A DNA stretch of 64,000 nucleotides from Alphaproteobacteria bacterium (GCA_017307355.1 JAFKFG010000016.1:62001-126000); one strand, 5' to 3'. Shown: positions 16,747 to 26,215, counted from the first letter of the stretch. Program-made: numbers and translations. Notes: generated by a model from the sequence alone, not told the origin.

Positions 16747-18811
16747 ACGCGCGCCGCCCGACGCAGATCAGGGCATCCTGCCGGGGCTGCGGCGCATTCT
16801 CGGCTCGGCGTCACCGCGCGCCTGTCATGGCGCCCTGGTGCAGACGGCGCGGCTGCTGGAAGAGGAGTTCGGCTTTTCCATCCTGATGGCGGCGGAAATC
16901 GCCCCCGGACCCGCGATCGTCTGGCAAAGCGACGGTCCCTTGCGCGAAAACGGGCCGGCGCTTCGTGCATGGCTCCAGCGCGCCAGCCAGCATCCCGGAC
17001 GCTGCCTGGCATTCGGCGATGCCGCCGCCGGCATGGTGATGACCGGCGCGCCGGGCCCCGGCGCGGCCATGATCGCGCTGGTCGCAGATGCGATCCTGCT
17101 TCCGCAGAAGCTGGAAAGCGCGATGCGCGACGTGGCCGAATTCACCGCCCGCCACCTGCACCATCTGCGCACGGGCGAGGAAAATATGCGCCGCCGCCAG
17201 CGGCTGGATGCCGAAGGCGCCCGGGATGCCGCCCTGGTGCGCGCCAGCGCCGATCTGGTCTGGGAGGCCGAAGGAGACGGCATCATTCATGTGACGCATG
17301 TCTTTCACGACCGCCGCGACCTGGCGCGACTGATCGAAGGCCGGGCCTTGCGCGACATTCCGGCGGGTGCCCTCGATCTGCAAAGGTCCGCGGAAAAGGG
17401 ACAGATCCTGCGCGCCCAGCGCATCGCTTTGCCCGGATGGGACGAGCCGCTGTTTCTCACCGCCTGCCCCAGCCCGGGAACGTCGGCGCCATTCCCGCTG
17501 CGTGGCACCATCGCCACGGCCCCGGATAATGCGGCGGAAAAGCTGACGATCGATGCCCGCACCCTGGAAACCATTCTGGCGTCGCATCGGCGCGAGGAGC
17601 AATTGCGGCGGGAAACCGAAACCATGATGCTGGGCCTGCGCGTGCTCCTGGGAGAAGCCCCCTTCCGCGAGAAGCTGGAGCAATTGGCGCGCCATCTGGC
17701 GGGCGCAATCGATTGCGACGATGTCCGGCTGATCCTGCTGCGGCCCGGCGAGGACCCGCGCCTGGTGCTGCCCGACGCCATGGCGGCGGACGCGCGCCTG
17801 CTCGGACAGATCGACGCGCTGGGCCAACAGCGCCTTCTCACTCTGCTGCCGGCGGCTAGCGCCGACACTGCGCGCCTGCGCGAAAACCTGGCCATGCGCG
17901 ACGGCGATCTGGTTCTGATCGCGCTGCCGTCTGCGGCGGAACGCTATTATCTTCTCTGCCGGGCGCGGCGCAGCCTCAATCCCGACGATCATGGCGTTGC
18001 CGAGCGGATATCGTTGCTGCTGCAACAGGCATTCCTGCTGCAGACCGACCAGAAGCGAATGATCCACACCGCCAAATTGTCCGCGCTGGGCCAGATGTCC
18101 ACCGGCATCGCGCATGAATTGCGCCAGCCGCTCAACGCCATCTCGATCGCCGCTCAGAATATCGAGCTGATGGTCAGCCTGGGAAAAGCGGGACCGGAGC
18201 TGTTGAAGGAAAAGACCGACCGGATCATGGCGCAGATCGACCGGGCCTGCAAAGTGATGGATCGCATGCGCCGCTTCGGCCGACGGACCGCCGGCGAGTA
18301 TAAGCCCGCGCCTCTCGCCGCCATCGCCAGGAGCGCCCGCTCGCTGATGGATCCGTTGGTCCTGTCTTCCGGAATTGCCATCGACATCGACATTGCGGAC
18401 GATCTCAAAGCCGTCGCCGACGAATTGGAGATCGAGCAGGTTCTGGTCAACCTGATCCAGAATGCGGCGGATGCGCGGGACGCCAAGCCCGGCGGCCGCA
18501 TCCGGATCTGGTCCGAAGACGATCCGGACGATCCCGGCGCGCTGCGCCTTCATGTCGACGATAACGGGCCGGGTTTCCCGCCGGACGTCCTCGCCCATGC
18601 GCTGGATGCATTCTTCACCACCAAGCCGGAAGGCAAGGGAACGGGCCTGGGTCTCTCCATCGCCCATTCCATCCTGCGCGAACATGGCGGACGCATTCTT
18701 GTCGGCAATGGCGCATTGGGCGGCGGACGGATCACCTTGGTCCTGCGCCGTCCGGCGGCGCAGGTCCTGCCATTCGTGTCCCGGTCGCCGGAACGGGATG
18801 GCGCGCCATGA
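16724..18811 (+). CDS. Sensor histidine kinase at the end of the Tad operon
   Basis: 695 residues, no transmembrane segment seen, so probably cytosolic. The N-terminal 400 residues look like GAF/PAS-type sensory modules (for example CHGALVQTARLLEEEFGFSI). HisKA follows with QMSTGIAHELRQPLNAIS, phospho-histidine H464. The HATPase has N box NLIQNAADARDA, G1 DDNGPGFP and G2 GKGTGLGLSIAHSI. The ATG at 16724 overlaps the tadE end by 23 nt, suggesting coupling. The likely partner is the OmpR-type regulator at 19158. Confidence 0.92.
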   Translation: MSPIHPAERAPPDADQGILPGLRRILGSASPRACHGALVQTARLLEEEFGFSILMAAEIAPGPAIVWQSDGPLRENGPALRAWLQRASQHPGRCLAFGDAAAGMVMTGAPGPGAAMIALVADAILLPQKLESAMRDVAEFTARHLHHLRTGEENMRRRQRLDAEGARDAALVRASADLVWEAEGDGIIHVTHVFHDRRDLARLIEGRALRDIPAGALDLQRSAEKGQILRAQRIALPGWDEPLFLTACPSPGTSAPFPLRGTIATAPDNAAEKLTIDARTLETILASHRREEQLRRETETMMLGLRVLLGEAPFREKLEQLARHLAGAIDCDDVRLILLRPGEDPRLVLPDAMAADARLLGQIDALGQQRLLTLLPAASADTARLRENLAMRDGDLVLIALPSAAERYYLLCRARRSLNPDDHGVAERISLLLQQAFLLQTDQKRMIHTAKLSALGQMSTGIAHELRQPLNAISIAAQNIELMVSLGKAGPELLKEKTDRIMAQIDRACKVMDRMRRFGRRTAGEYKPAPLAAIARSARSLMDPLVLSSGIAIDIDIADDLKAVADELEIEQVLVNLIQNAADARDAKPGGRIRIWSEDDPDDPGALRLHVDDNGPGFPPDVLAHALDAFFTTKPEGKGTGLGLSIAHSILREHGGRILVGNGALGGGRITLVLRRPAAQVLPFVSRSPERDGAP

Positions 18812-18841
18812 AACATGCGGCGCGGATATCGGGGGCCGGCG

Positions 18842-19039
18842 TTATTCGCGTTTCTGTTCGGAGCGGGCGCGCCATTCCTGCAGCAATGCGATCAGCAATA
18901 TGCGCAACTCCGTGTCGTCGAGCGAACGGATCGCAAGCGGCAACGCCGTGTGAAAGACCAGAGGGCCAAACGGCTCGTCGGCGGACATCCCGCCCGGCCC
19001 CGCCGCATCGTGATATGGCATTCCCAACCTTTCGATCAT
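18842..19039 (-). CDS. Possible small protein opposite the kinase-regulator gap
   Basis: 65 residues from the ATG at 19039, or 59 from the one at 19021. The second half (SLDDTELRILLIALLQEWRARSEQK) is a plausible amphipathic helix, and the opposite-strand frames here look non-coding. No family is recognised. It is convergent with the kinase gene and divergent from the response regulator, and may be a small regulator of the pair or a chance frame. Confidence 0.4.
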   Translation of the reverse strand: MIERLGMPYHDAAGPGGMSADEPFGPLVFHTALPLAIRSLDDTELRILLIALLQEWRARSEQKRE

Positions 19040-19098
19040 TCCAGGCCCAATTTCGTTGCGGACACTATGCGCCGATCCGGGCCCGATTGATTGTCGAG

Positions 19099-19114
19099 TT
19101 GTGTCTAATTGTGT
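19099..19114. promoter_or_regulatory. TTGTGT direct repeat upstream of the response-regulator gene
   Basis: TTGTGT occurs at 19099-19104 and again at 19109-19114, exactly 10 bp apart, 44 nt before the start codon at 19158. The arrangement is like OmpR-family half-sites and resembles the TTTGTG series upstream of cpaB, so autoregulation is possible. This is inference from pattern only. Confidence 0.4.
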
Positions 19115-19157
19115 GCGGCCGCGCCGCACGTTCCCGATATATGCAAAGGCACTCATC

Positions 19158-19847
19158 ATGACATCCGCTTCCCAAACCGCCGCTCCGGGCGATGCCCGTT
19201 TGCTGATCGTGGACGACGACAGTGAAATCCGCGCCGAGCTCGGCGCCTATCTGGGCGCGAACGGCTTTGGCGTGGCAACTGCCGCGAACGGCGCGGAAGC
19301 CGAACGCCACCTGTCGGATCGTGCCTTCGACGTCATCCTGCTGGATTTGTGGCTGGGCAACGAAAACGGCTTCGATGTGCTGCGCCGCCTGCGCCAGACC
19401 CGCAACACGCCCTGCATCATGGTGACGGCCCAGGATGAAGTGACGGATACAATCGTGGGACTGGAACTGGGCGCCGACGATTATCTGGTCAAGCCGGTCA
19501 ATCTGCGCGAGTTGCTGGCCCGCATCCGCGCCCTGATCCGGCGCAGCGGCGCAACCGAGGAAAGCGGTCCGTCATCCGCCCCGCCGCCGAAGGCCGATGA
19601 CGAAGCGAACTGGAAATTCGATCCCATGCGACGCAGCCTGCGCGCGGCCACTCACCGTACTGACGCCGACCAGACCCGCGACGAGCTTTGCCGCCGGGTA
19701 TTCAACCGCGAATGGAGCCCGTATGACCGGGGCCTGGACGGCATCATCGTCAAGCTCCGCCGCAAGCTGGAGCCCAATCCGGACAATCCGCTGGTGATCA
19801 AGACCGTGCGCGGGCGCGGCTATGTCTTCACAGGTTTCGTTCGATAA
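19158..19847 (+). CDS. OmpR-type response regulator with shortened winged-helix domain
   Basis: 229 residues. The receiver is intact: acidic pair DDD near 19-21, phospho-acceptor D63 (VILLDLWLG), T in MVTAQ and K in LVKPVN. The C-terminal domain has canonical strands (WKFDPMRRSL) and recognition part (SPYDRGLDGIIVKLRRKL, RGRGYVF), but the alpha-1 segment between them is only HRTDADQ. The domain is about 78 residues against about 96 usually. Another frame reads PLTVLTPT there, the usual text before alpha-1, so a deletion plus frame change is likely. DNA binding may be altered. Confidence 0.88.
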   Translation: MTSASQTAAPGDARLLIVDDDSEIRAELGAYLGANGFGVATAANGAEAERHLSDRAFDVILLDLWLGNENGFDVLRRLRQTRNTPCIMVTAQDEVTDTIVGLELGADDYLVKPVNLRELLARIRALIRRSGATEESGPSSAPPPKADDEANWKFDPMRRSLRAATHRTDADQTRDELCRRVFNREWSPYDRGLDGIIVKLRRKLEPNPDNPLVIKTVRGRGYVFTGFVR

Positions 19848-21528
19848 GCGACAGCGCGCCATCCACCCCGACTTCGAAGCCGGCGTAAATGCGCCAGCCC
19901 TTGTCGCGACGCCCATAGGGCACGCGGTTCAGCGGCTTGGCCAATTCCCATGTCATGCTGGCGAGATTGTCGACCGTGACCCTTGCCCCCACGCCGGTGG
20001 AAATCAGCTCGCCATTCGGCTGCAGATCGCCATGCCGGTTATAGACCTTGGCATAGTCCAGCAACGGATAGGGCGTGACGCTGAAGCCATGCCCCAGGGC
20101 GATCCGGTATTCGGGCTGGAAGGAAAATCCGATGCCGCTGTCGCCGGAAATTTCCGACGTGTTGAAGCCGTGCCCGTAAGCCAGGCCGCCGAACGAGACT
20201 TCTTCCGACGCGATCAGGGAATTGGGGCTGTATTGGCCCAGGGCGCCGAATTTGAGCGTCACATTCTCCAACGGCTGCCATGCCAGCCTGCCCTCGGCGC
20301 GAATCTTGGCGAAACCGGGAATGGTGTGCAGGCGGGTATGCGGCTCGTGGGCGAAGCCGGCCAGGCCCTGCGTCAGGCGGACGGTGCCGCTGGCCCACAT
20401 ATCGGCAGAGACGGTCTCGCTGTAATCGCCGCCGATCTGGAGCGCGAGATTGCGGTCGCTGGCGAAATCGCCGATGCCAAGATGCGCCAGGCTGTAACGG
20501 GCATCGGCATAATAAAGTCCGCCCGTCAGATTGACGGTCTGTGACTTGCCGCGGATCAGCGGATAGGTGGCATTGGCGGCAAGGCGCGTGATGCGGCTAC
20601 GCACTTCATAGGGCCTAAGGCTGATGGCATCCAATGTCTGCGCCCAGGCGCCGTCGATGCCCAGCCTGAGACCGTTATCGCCCACCATCTGCGAATAACC
20701 CAGATCGTAGAAAGAAAAATTCTTCGGCTGCGGCGACAAAAGAGCCGCGACGGTGATCCGGTCGCCCTCGCCCAGAAGATTGTTGAATGAAGCGGTGGCG
20801 TAGAGCTGAAACGGCAGGGAATGAAGATTGGCGCGGTTGTCCAGATTGAGGCCCACGCTCACCCACTTCACCGCGGCGGACAACACCAGGCGCGTGGCCC
20901 CGGTTTGCGGATCCATGCCTTCGAATTTCGAACTCAGCGTCATGCCCGGGATGTCCTGGATGAGCAGGATCACCCGTTCCAGGGTGGCGCGCGTCAGCGG
21001 ATGCTCTTTCGTCAAAGGCGCCGCCATGCGTTCGACCAGCGCCTTGGTGCGTTCGCTATCGGCCGTCACCGCGACCGTGCCGACATAACCGTCGACCACC
21101 CGCACAACGAGAACACCGTCCGCGATCTTCTGGGCGGGAATGAAGGCCCGGCCCAGGGGATATCCCGCGCCGGCAATCAGTGCATTGACCTGATCCAGGG
21201 CCGGCTTGAGCGCGGAGACCGGAATCTTGCGGCCCTTCAACCTGTCGAACGCGGCGTTGATCTTCGCGTCCGGCAACAATCGGGCGCCGATCACCCGGAC
21301 ATGTTCGAAATGCAACGTGCCCCGTTCCTGGGCCGGAAGTTCGGCCTGCTGCGGCAATTGCGGCGCGGCGGGAGCCGGCATGCGCGGCGGAACCGGCGGG
21401 CTCAGCAGATGGCCGGGGTCCGGCACGGATAGGCGCGGCGGCGCACTCTGTGCCAGAACCGGCGTCGCAGTCATCAGCAGAAACGCGCAAAGCGCGGTGG
21501 AATTTCCGGTGCGGTGTTTCTTTTCCAT
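19828..21528 (-). CDS. TpsB/ShlB/FhaC-type outer-membrane transporter
   Basis: 566 residues. A signal peptide (to about 27) and a proline-rich stretch are followed by a POTRA domain (LHFEHVRVIGARLLPDAKI; GAGYPLGRAFIPAQKIADGVLVVRVVDG) and a 16-strand-type barrel with LRLGIDGAWAQT and the C-terminal RIYAGFEVGVDGAL. It would secrete a TpsA exoprotein across the outer membrane by two-partner secretion. No TpsA gene is adjacent. The start at 21528 begins the signal peptide. Its end overlaps the response-regulator end by 20 nt, tail to tail. Confidence 0.9.
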   Translation of the reverse strand: MEKKHRTGNSTALCAFLLMTATPVLAQSAPPRLSVPDPGHLLSPPVPPRMPAPAAPQLPQQAELPAQERGTLHFEHVRVIGARLLPDAKINAAFDRLKGRKIPVSALKPALDQVNALIAGAGYPLGRAFIPAQKIADGVLVVRVVDGYVGTVAVTADSERTKALVERMAAPLTKEHPLTRATLERVILLIQDIPGMTLSSKFEGMDPQTGATRLVLSAAVKWVSVGLNLDNRANLHSLPFQLYATASFNNLLGEGDRITVAALLSPQPKNFSFYDLGYSQMVGDNGLRLGIDGAWAQTLDAISLRPYEVRSRITRLAANATYPLIRGKSQTVNLTGGLYYADARYSLAHLGIGDFASDRNLALQIGGDYSETVSADMWASGTVRLTQGLAGFAHEPHTRLHTIPGFAKIRAEGRLAWQPLENVTLKFGALGQYSPNSLIASEEVSFGGLAYGHGFNTSEISGDSGIGFSFQPEYRIALGHGFSVTPYPLLDYAKVYNRHGDLQPNGELISTGVGARVTVDNLASMTWELAKPLNRVPYGRRDKGWRIYAGFEVGVDGALSLIERNL

Positions 21529-21635
21529 GCGCGCAGCATCGCAACGCACGGAACGGGAAAATACGAGGATTTGGCGAGATTAAGTGTACTCCTGCGCGTT
21601 TTTGTAAGCGTCTGTCGAGCGCGCAATAAGAAGGA

Positions 21636-21657
21636 CCCAAGCGCTTTCGCGCTTGGG
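21636..21657 (-). terminator. Stem-loop after the collagen-like gene
   Basis: Nine-bp perfect arms CCCAAGCGC (21636-21644) and GCGCTTGGG (21649-21657) with a 4-nt loop. On the minus strand it lies about 70 nt beyond the stop of the collagen-like gene and is followed by a pyrimidine-rich CCTTCTTATT. It probably separates that gene from the TpsB gene. Confidence 0.6.
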
Positions 21658-21726
21658 CCTCCCCGCCGCCGAAATAAGCCGGACGGCACGGCGGATCGCC
21701 GGCAGGTTGCGACGTCCGCCGTTTTC

Positions 21727-22818
21727 CTAACGGCCGGTCAAACCGCCCAGCAGGCCGGTGAGCGAGCCGGCGCCAGCGCCGCCATTGGTGATGCTGCCGG
21801 TCAGGTCCGTCACCGTGTTGGTGACCGATCCCAGCACATTGGTGTTCGTCGGCGTGCCGGTGACGCCGCCGGTCAAGGTGGCGAGGACGGGGCTGACAAC
21901 AGGACCGACCACCGGAATGTTGCTGACGGTGCCGGTCACGCCGCCGAGAACGGAGCCAAGCGCGGGAACGCCGCTTCCGGTACCGCCAAGCGCGCCGGTC
22001 AAACCGCCCAGAAGATTGCCCGTCGCCGGCAAGCCGCCGCTGTCGAGCGCATTGCCGGCCGGGCTGGGGCCGGTGCCATTCGTGTAGCCGATCGCATTGC
22101 CGATCGGGGTTCCCACCGGCGCCAGCGCCGGATTGCCCGCGGGCACCACGGTGCCGAGGGTGCCGTCACCGCCTCCGGCCAGCGTACCGTTGACGCTGCC
22201 CTGATAGCCGACCAGCGCGCCGACAAAATCATTGCCGAACAGATTCTGCACCAGCCCGTTCGTGCCGGTGACGCCGGCCGGATTGGTCGAGTTGGACGGG
22301 TCGATGACCGGAAGCTTGTCCAGCGCCTGCCCGACGCCAGGCAGCAGCGGATTCGAATCCGGGCCGCCGATGATATTGCCCAGCAGACCTTGCTGACCGC
22401 CGGCCAGCCTGGAAGGAACGATGCCGCCGGTGCCGACCGATTGCGTGACCGGATCGGGCGGATCGATCAGGTCTTCGATCAGGCCGCCCGCGCCGGTCAG
22501 GCCCAGGCCGGCATTGGCCGACAAAGGATTGGGGCCAGCCGGACCCGTTGCACCTGTGGCTCCCGTTGCGCCCGAGGCCCCCGTCGCACCTTGAGGGCCC
22601 TGCGGCCCCGTCGCGCCCGTGGCCCCGGTCGCGCCGGTAGCACCTGTGGAACCTGTGGATCCGGCTGTACCATCAGCGCCGTTCAAGGCCTGCTGATTGG
22701 TGGTGGTTCCGCCCTGTCCCAATTCGGAACCGTAATACATCTTGTCGGCGCAGGCCGAGAGCGAGACGGCGCACAGGGCCACCACGCTGACCTTCCCTAG
22801 CAATTTGTTGAATCGCAT
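21727..22818 (-). CDS. Collagen-like repeat lipoprotein
   Basis: 363 residues. A lipoprotein signal with lipobox LSAC (C23) leads to about 50 residues of Gly-X-Y triplets, many GAT and some GPQ (residues about 55-105), as in bacterial collagen-like proteins. A long Gly/Pro/Val/Leu-rich tail of degenerate GG(L/V)TG-like repeats follows. It is likely exported and lipid-anchored, the collagen part forming a trimeric rod. Start at 22818 with AGGGAGA. It lies between the TpsB gene and divergent tadG in the pilus locus, hinting at surface adhesion. Not a known named gene. Confidence 0.85.
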   Translation of the reverse strand: MRFNKLLGKVSVVALCAVSLSACADKMYYGSELGQGGTTTNQQALNGADGTAGSTGSTGATGATGATGATGPQGPQGATGASGATGATGATGPAGPNPLSANAGLGLTGAGGLIEDLIDPPDPVTQSVGTGGIVPSRLAGGQQGLLGNIIGGPDSNPLLPGVGQALDKLPVIDPSNSTNPAGVTGTNGLVQNLFGNDFVGALVGYQGSVNGTLAGGGDGTLGTVVPAGNPALAPVGTPIGNAIGYTNGTGPSPAGNALDSGGLPATGNLLGGLTGALGGTGSGVPALGSVLGGVTGTVSNIPVVGPVVSPVLATLTGGVTGTPTNTNVLGSVTNTVTDLTGSITNGGAGAGSLTGLLGGLTGR

Positions 22819-22895
22819 TTTTATCTCCCTCATGTCGGCCGGCGACATCGCCCATGGCCTGCTGCACGGGGCGGGAGGTTAGGCAAATGCTAAGG

Positions 22896-22925
22896 GTTTG
22901 CGTGTCAGGTTATGTGGAGACTTGT
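22896..22925. promoter_or_regulatory. TTNTGTG-type repeats between the collagen-like gene and tadG
   Basis: TTATGTG at 22909-22915 and ACTTGTG at 22919-22925 have the same 10-bp period as the TTTGTG repeats upstream of cpaB and of the response-regulator gene; a further TTTGCGTG lies just before. The divergent position would allow control of both genes. Weak evidence, pattern only. Confidence 0.35.
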
Positions 22926-23019
22926 GCGCCGATTTCGCGACAAAAACGCAGAGAAGACGACACGGCGCATCCGGTCTCACGCTTAGTCTGCCGGGCCAGT
23001 TCTGAAGTGTAAAACGGCC

Positions 23020-24747
23020 ATGTCGGGACCGAGCCTGAAACCGTGCGCGCTCTGCAAGCGCTTCCTTCGCGACCAAAGGGGCGTCGCCTCGATCGTGGCC
23101 GCATTGCTGATGCTGCTGGGGCTCGGCTTCGGCGTTCTCACATTCGATGTCGGCCACCTCTATCTGGAAAAGCGCCGCCTGCAGGGCGCGGTCGATGCCG
23201 CCGCGCTGGCCGCGGCGGGCGATCCGGCCAACGCGGCGGCGATTGCGACCCGCGTGTTGACGAACAATGGCTATGCGCAGGTGGCCACGGTCGTCACTGG
23301 CGCTTACACGCCCGATCCCGCCCTTGCCGTCGCAAGCCGGTTCAACGCCGATCCGGCCGCGCAGAAGAACGCGGTGCGCGTGACCCAGACGGTTTCGGTC
23401 CAGGGATATCTGGCGACCGTCATCGGCGGCGGGCTTTTGTCCAATGTCACGGCCACGGCCACGGCCGCCCAGGCGCCCCTGGTTTCCTTTTCCGCGGGCA
23501 CGGGGTTGGCCAGCCTCACCAACGGCCAGCTCAATGCCGTTCTCGGCGGCCTTTTGGGCGCCACGCTCACACTGTCCCTGGTCAACTATCAGGCGCTCGC
23601 CAGCACCAATGTGGACGCGCTCACATTTCTGGATCAGTTGGCCACCCAGGCCGGCGTCACCGCGGGAACCTATGGCGACCTCGCCAATACCAGCGTCACC
23701 ATGGGCCAGATGGTCGCCGCCATCCGCACCGCCCTCAACATTCATCCCAGCGGCAACAACAACGCGGCGTTGGATGCGCTCAACCTGATCGCATTGCAGA
23801 CGCCCGCCGGCGCGGCGGCCGCCACCGGCAATATCGTCAACACCGGCCTGTGGCAGAAACGGCAAATCGGAACGATCGTCCAACAGGTGCCGGGCCAGGT
23901 CTCGCTCAACCTGTTCGATCTGGTCGGCGCCATGGCCCGGGCCTATGGCAGCGGCCATCTGGTCAATGCCGGCACCGCGATCAGCGTGCCCGTCACCAAC
24001 AGTTCGGTGATCACGCATCTGTCCCTCGGGGCGCCCATGACCAGCGTGGCGCTGGCCCGCGTGGGGACCAGCATTTCCACAGCACAGACCCGGCTGACGC
24101 TCACCGCCACCGTCACCGATGTCAGCCTCGGCATCCCGGGATTCCTCAACGCTTCGATTTCGCTGCCGCTTTATGTGACCGTGGCATCGGGCACCGCCAC
24201 GGTGACCGCGATTCCGTGCCAGGCGGGCGGCACCATGGCCACCATCACCGCGGCGGCCCAGGCCGCCACGGCACAGATCGGCGTCGTCAGCGATACCGAC
24301 CTCCAGAATTTCGCCAGCAACCCAGTCGTCCAGCCGGCCGGCATCGTCACCATCTCCGTCCTGGGAATTCCGGTGGCGGTCACCGCAAGCGGTTCATCGT
24401 CGGTGGCCGCGGGCACGCCCATCCAGGAGAATTTCACCCAAGCCGACATCACTGCGGGCACGGTGAAATCCGCGTCCGGCAGCGGCGCCGGTAACATCAT
24501 TTCCGGCCTGGTGCCCAACATGACCTTGTCCACCACCCTGCTTTCGAGCGGCGGCCTCCTGACCAGCACCATCAACAACACATTGAACGTCACGGTGCTG
24601 CCGCTGCTGCGCCCGGTGCTGGTCAGCCTTCTGTCCTCGCTCGATGCGCCGGTCGATACGCTGCTCAGAAGCCTCGGCCTCAGGCTGGGGGTGATGGATA
24701 CCGTCGTTCACGGCGTGCGCTGCGGCACGCCAACCCTCGTGACTTAG
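23020..24747 (+). CDS. tadG: TadG-like pilus assembly protein
   Basis: 575 residues. The N-terminus has CKRFLRDQRGVASIVAALLMLLGLGFGVL, a TadE/TadG-type pseudopilin-like membrane anchor, then YLEKRRLQGAVDAAALAAAG, the conserved TadG helix. The remaining 500 residues are a large Ala/Thr/Val-rich periplasmic domain of low complexity with few charged residues. TadG-like proteins act in Flp pilus assembly or anchoring. It is separated from the main Tad operon by the regulator, TpsB and collagen-like genes, and is followed by a receiver gene after 9 nt. Confidence 0.85.
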   Translation: MSGPSLKPCALCKRFLRDQRGVASIVAALLMLLGLGFGVLTFDVGHLYLEKRRLQGAVDAAALAAAGDPANAAAIATRVLTNNGYAQVATVVTGAYTPDPALAVASRFNADPAAQKNAVRVTQTVSVQGYLATVIGGGLLSNVTATATAAQAPLVSFSAGTGLASLTNGQLNAVLGGLLGATLTLSLVNYQALASTNVDALTFLDQLATQAGVTAGTYGDLANTSVTMGQMVAAIRTALNIHPSGNNNAALDALNLIALQTPAGAAAATGNIVNTGLWQKRQIGTIVQQVPGQVSLNLFDLVGAMARAYGSGHLVNAGTAISVPVTNSSVITHLSLGAPMTSVALARVGTSISTAQTRLTLTATVTDVSLGIPGFLNASISLPLYVTVASGTATVTAIPCQAGGTMATITAAAQAATAQIGVVSDTDLQNFASNPVVQPAGIVTISVLGIPVAVTASGSSSVAAGTPIQENFTQADITAGTVKSASGSGAGNIISGLVPNMTLSTTLLSSGGLLTSTINNTLNVTVLPLLRPVLVSLLSSLDAPVDTLLRSLGLRLGVMDTVVHGVRCGTPTLVT

Positions 24748-24756
24748 GAGACAACG

Positions 24757-25239
24757 ATGCCCGCACCACCGCTTCAAACTTCCCGCCCCGCATCCGCAAG
24801 GCTGCGGACCAATCCGGAAAGCCTCAGGGTCTTCATCTGCGACGACGATATGGATTTCGCCACCGAGCTGGCGTCCGCGCTGACCGCCAGCGGCTTCGAG
24901 GCCCGCACCCTGGCGCATGGCCGGACTCCCAAGGAGATCTTCGAGCTGTTCGCGCCGGACATCGTGCTGCAGGATATTTTCATGCCCCCGCCCGACGGCT
25001 ATGAGATGATCAATCACATAGCCCAGAACATCCGGCACAAATATGTCTCGCTGGCACTGATCTCGGGCGCCGACCACGCGCAACTGGAAACGGCGCAGCA
25101 TTTCTGCGCCGCGCGGGGGATCGTCCCCGTCGCCATATTGCAGAAGCCGGTGCGGCTGAGCGATATCCTGAATGTCTGCATGACCCACCCCCGGCGCCGC
25201 ACGGCCGGCCTGGCGGAATGTCCCCAACCGAATGCGTGA
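24757..25239 (+). CDS. Single-domain response regulator
   Basis: 160 residues. After a 22-residue leader comes a receiver domain: ICDDDMDFATELASAL with the acidic cluster, VLQDIFMPPPDG with the likely phospho-acceptor aspartate near 73, and LQKPVRLSDI with the conserved lysine. There is no output domain, only a short basic tail. It presumably acts through protein contact. It has a TTAGGAG site and follows tadG by 9 nt, so it belongs with the pilus locus. Confidence 0.9.
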   Translation: MPAPPLQTSRPASARLRTNPESLRVFICDDDMDFATELASALTASGFEARTLAHGRTPKEIFELFAPDIVLQDIFMPPPDGYEMINHIAQNIRHKYVSLALISGADHAQLETAQHFCAARGIVPVAILQKPVRLSDILNVCMTHPRRRTAGLAECPQPNA

Positions 25240-25333
25240 GGCGGGGTGCAGCCCTGCATAAACGCGTCGTCGGTGTCGCGCGATCCGGGTTAAGCTCTTC
25301 CGGCGGCCCATGCCGGCCGGAAGGGAGCGGCTC

Positions 25334-26215
25334 ATGCAGATCGGATTCATCGGCCTGGGTGTCATGGGCCAACCCATGGCGCTCAACCTTGCCCGCGCGG
25401 GCACGTCATTGGTCGTCTGGAACCGTTCCCCGGACCGCTGCGACGCTTTGCAGGCGGCGGGCGCGAGTATCGCCGCCAGCGTCGCCGATGTCTTTGCCCG
25501 CACGCGCATCGTGCTGCTGATGCTCTATGATGCCGCGGCGATCGATGCGGTTCTGGAGCGCGGGACGCCGGGATTCCACGATCTGGTTGCCGGGCATGTG
25601 ATCGTCCAGATGGGCACGCCTTCGCCCGGCTATTCGGCATCGCTGGATGCCGATATCCGGGCGGCCGGCGGCGCCTATGTCGAAGCACCCGTGTCCGGCT
25701 CCCTCAAACCCGCCGAAACCGGGCAATTGGTGGGGCTGCTGGCCGGCGACCCGGAGCGGATCGCCCAGGTGCGGCCCTTGCTGGCGCCGATGTGCCGCGA
25801 AGTTTTTGCCTGCGGCCCGGTTCCCGGCGCTTTGCTGATGAAAATCGCGATCAACGCCTTTCTCATTCCCATGGTGACCGGACTGGCGGAGGCATTCCAT
25901 TTCGCCGACCGGCATGGGCTGGACGTGCGGCAGCTTCAGGCCATTCTGGATGCAGGCCCGATGGCCAGCAATGTCTCCAAGGTGAAGGGCGCCAAGCTGG
26001 CCGGCGGCGACTTCACCGTGCAATCGGCCATTTCCGACGTCCTGAAAAATACAAAGCTGACCACGGCCGCGGCGCGGGAAAAGGGCCTGGCCTCGCCGCT
26101 GCTGGATGTCTGCGAGGCGCTCTATGGCGAGGCCATCGAACAGAACCATGCCGGGATCGACATGGCGGGCGTGATCAAGGCCATCGAAGCGCGCACCGAC
26201 CGCCACAAACGCTGA
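25334..26215 (+). CDS. 3-hydroxyisobutyrate dehydrogenase-like NAD(P) oxidoreductase
   Basis: 293 residues. [16 protein letters not shown] is the Rossmann motif of beta-hydroxyacid dehydrogenases; [21 protein letters not shown] is the substrate-binding signature and [18 protein letters not shown] holds the catalytic lysine. It should oxidise a 3-hydroxy acid or reduce a semialdehyde; the substrate is unknown. The start at 25334 has AAGGGAG upstream. It is monocistronic and converges with the phosphoesterase gene. Confidence 0.9.
   Translation: MQIGFIGLGVMGQPMALNLARAGTSLVVWNRSPDRCDALQAAGASIAASVADVFARTRIVLLMLYDAAAIDAVLERGTPGFHDLVAGHVIVQMGTPSPGYSASLDADIRAAGGAYVEAPVSGSLKPAETGQLVGLLAGDPERIAQVRPLLAPMCREVFACGPVPGALLMKIAINAFLIPMVTGLAEAFHFADRHGLDVRQLQAILDAGPMASNVSKVKGAKLAGGDFTVQSAISDVLKNTKLTTAAAREKGLASPLLDVCEALYGEAIEQNHAGIDMAGVIKAIEARTDRHKR

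Noticed and set aside
16811-18685. A 624-residue open frame on the minus strand opposite the histidine-kinase gene
   Set aside because: It mirrors a gene with complete HisKA and HATPase motifs; the antisense text shows no family pattern and arises from GC-rich codon bias.
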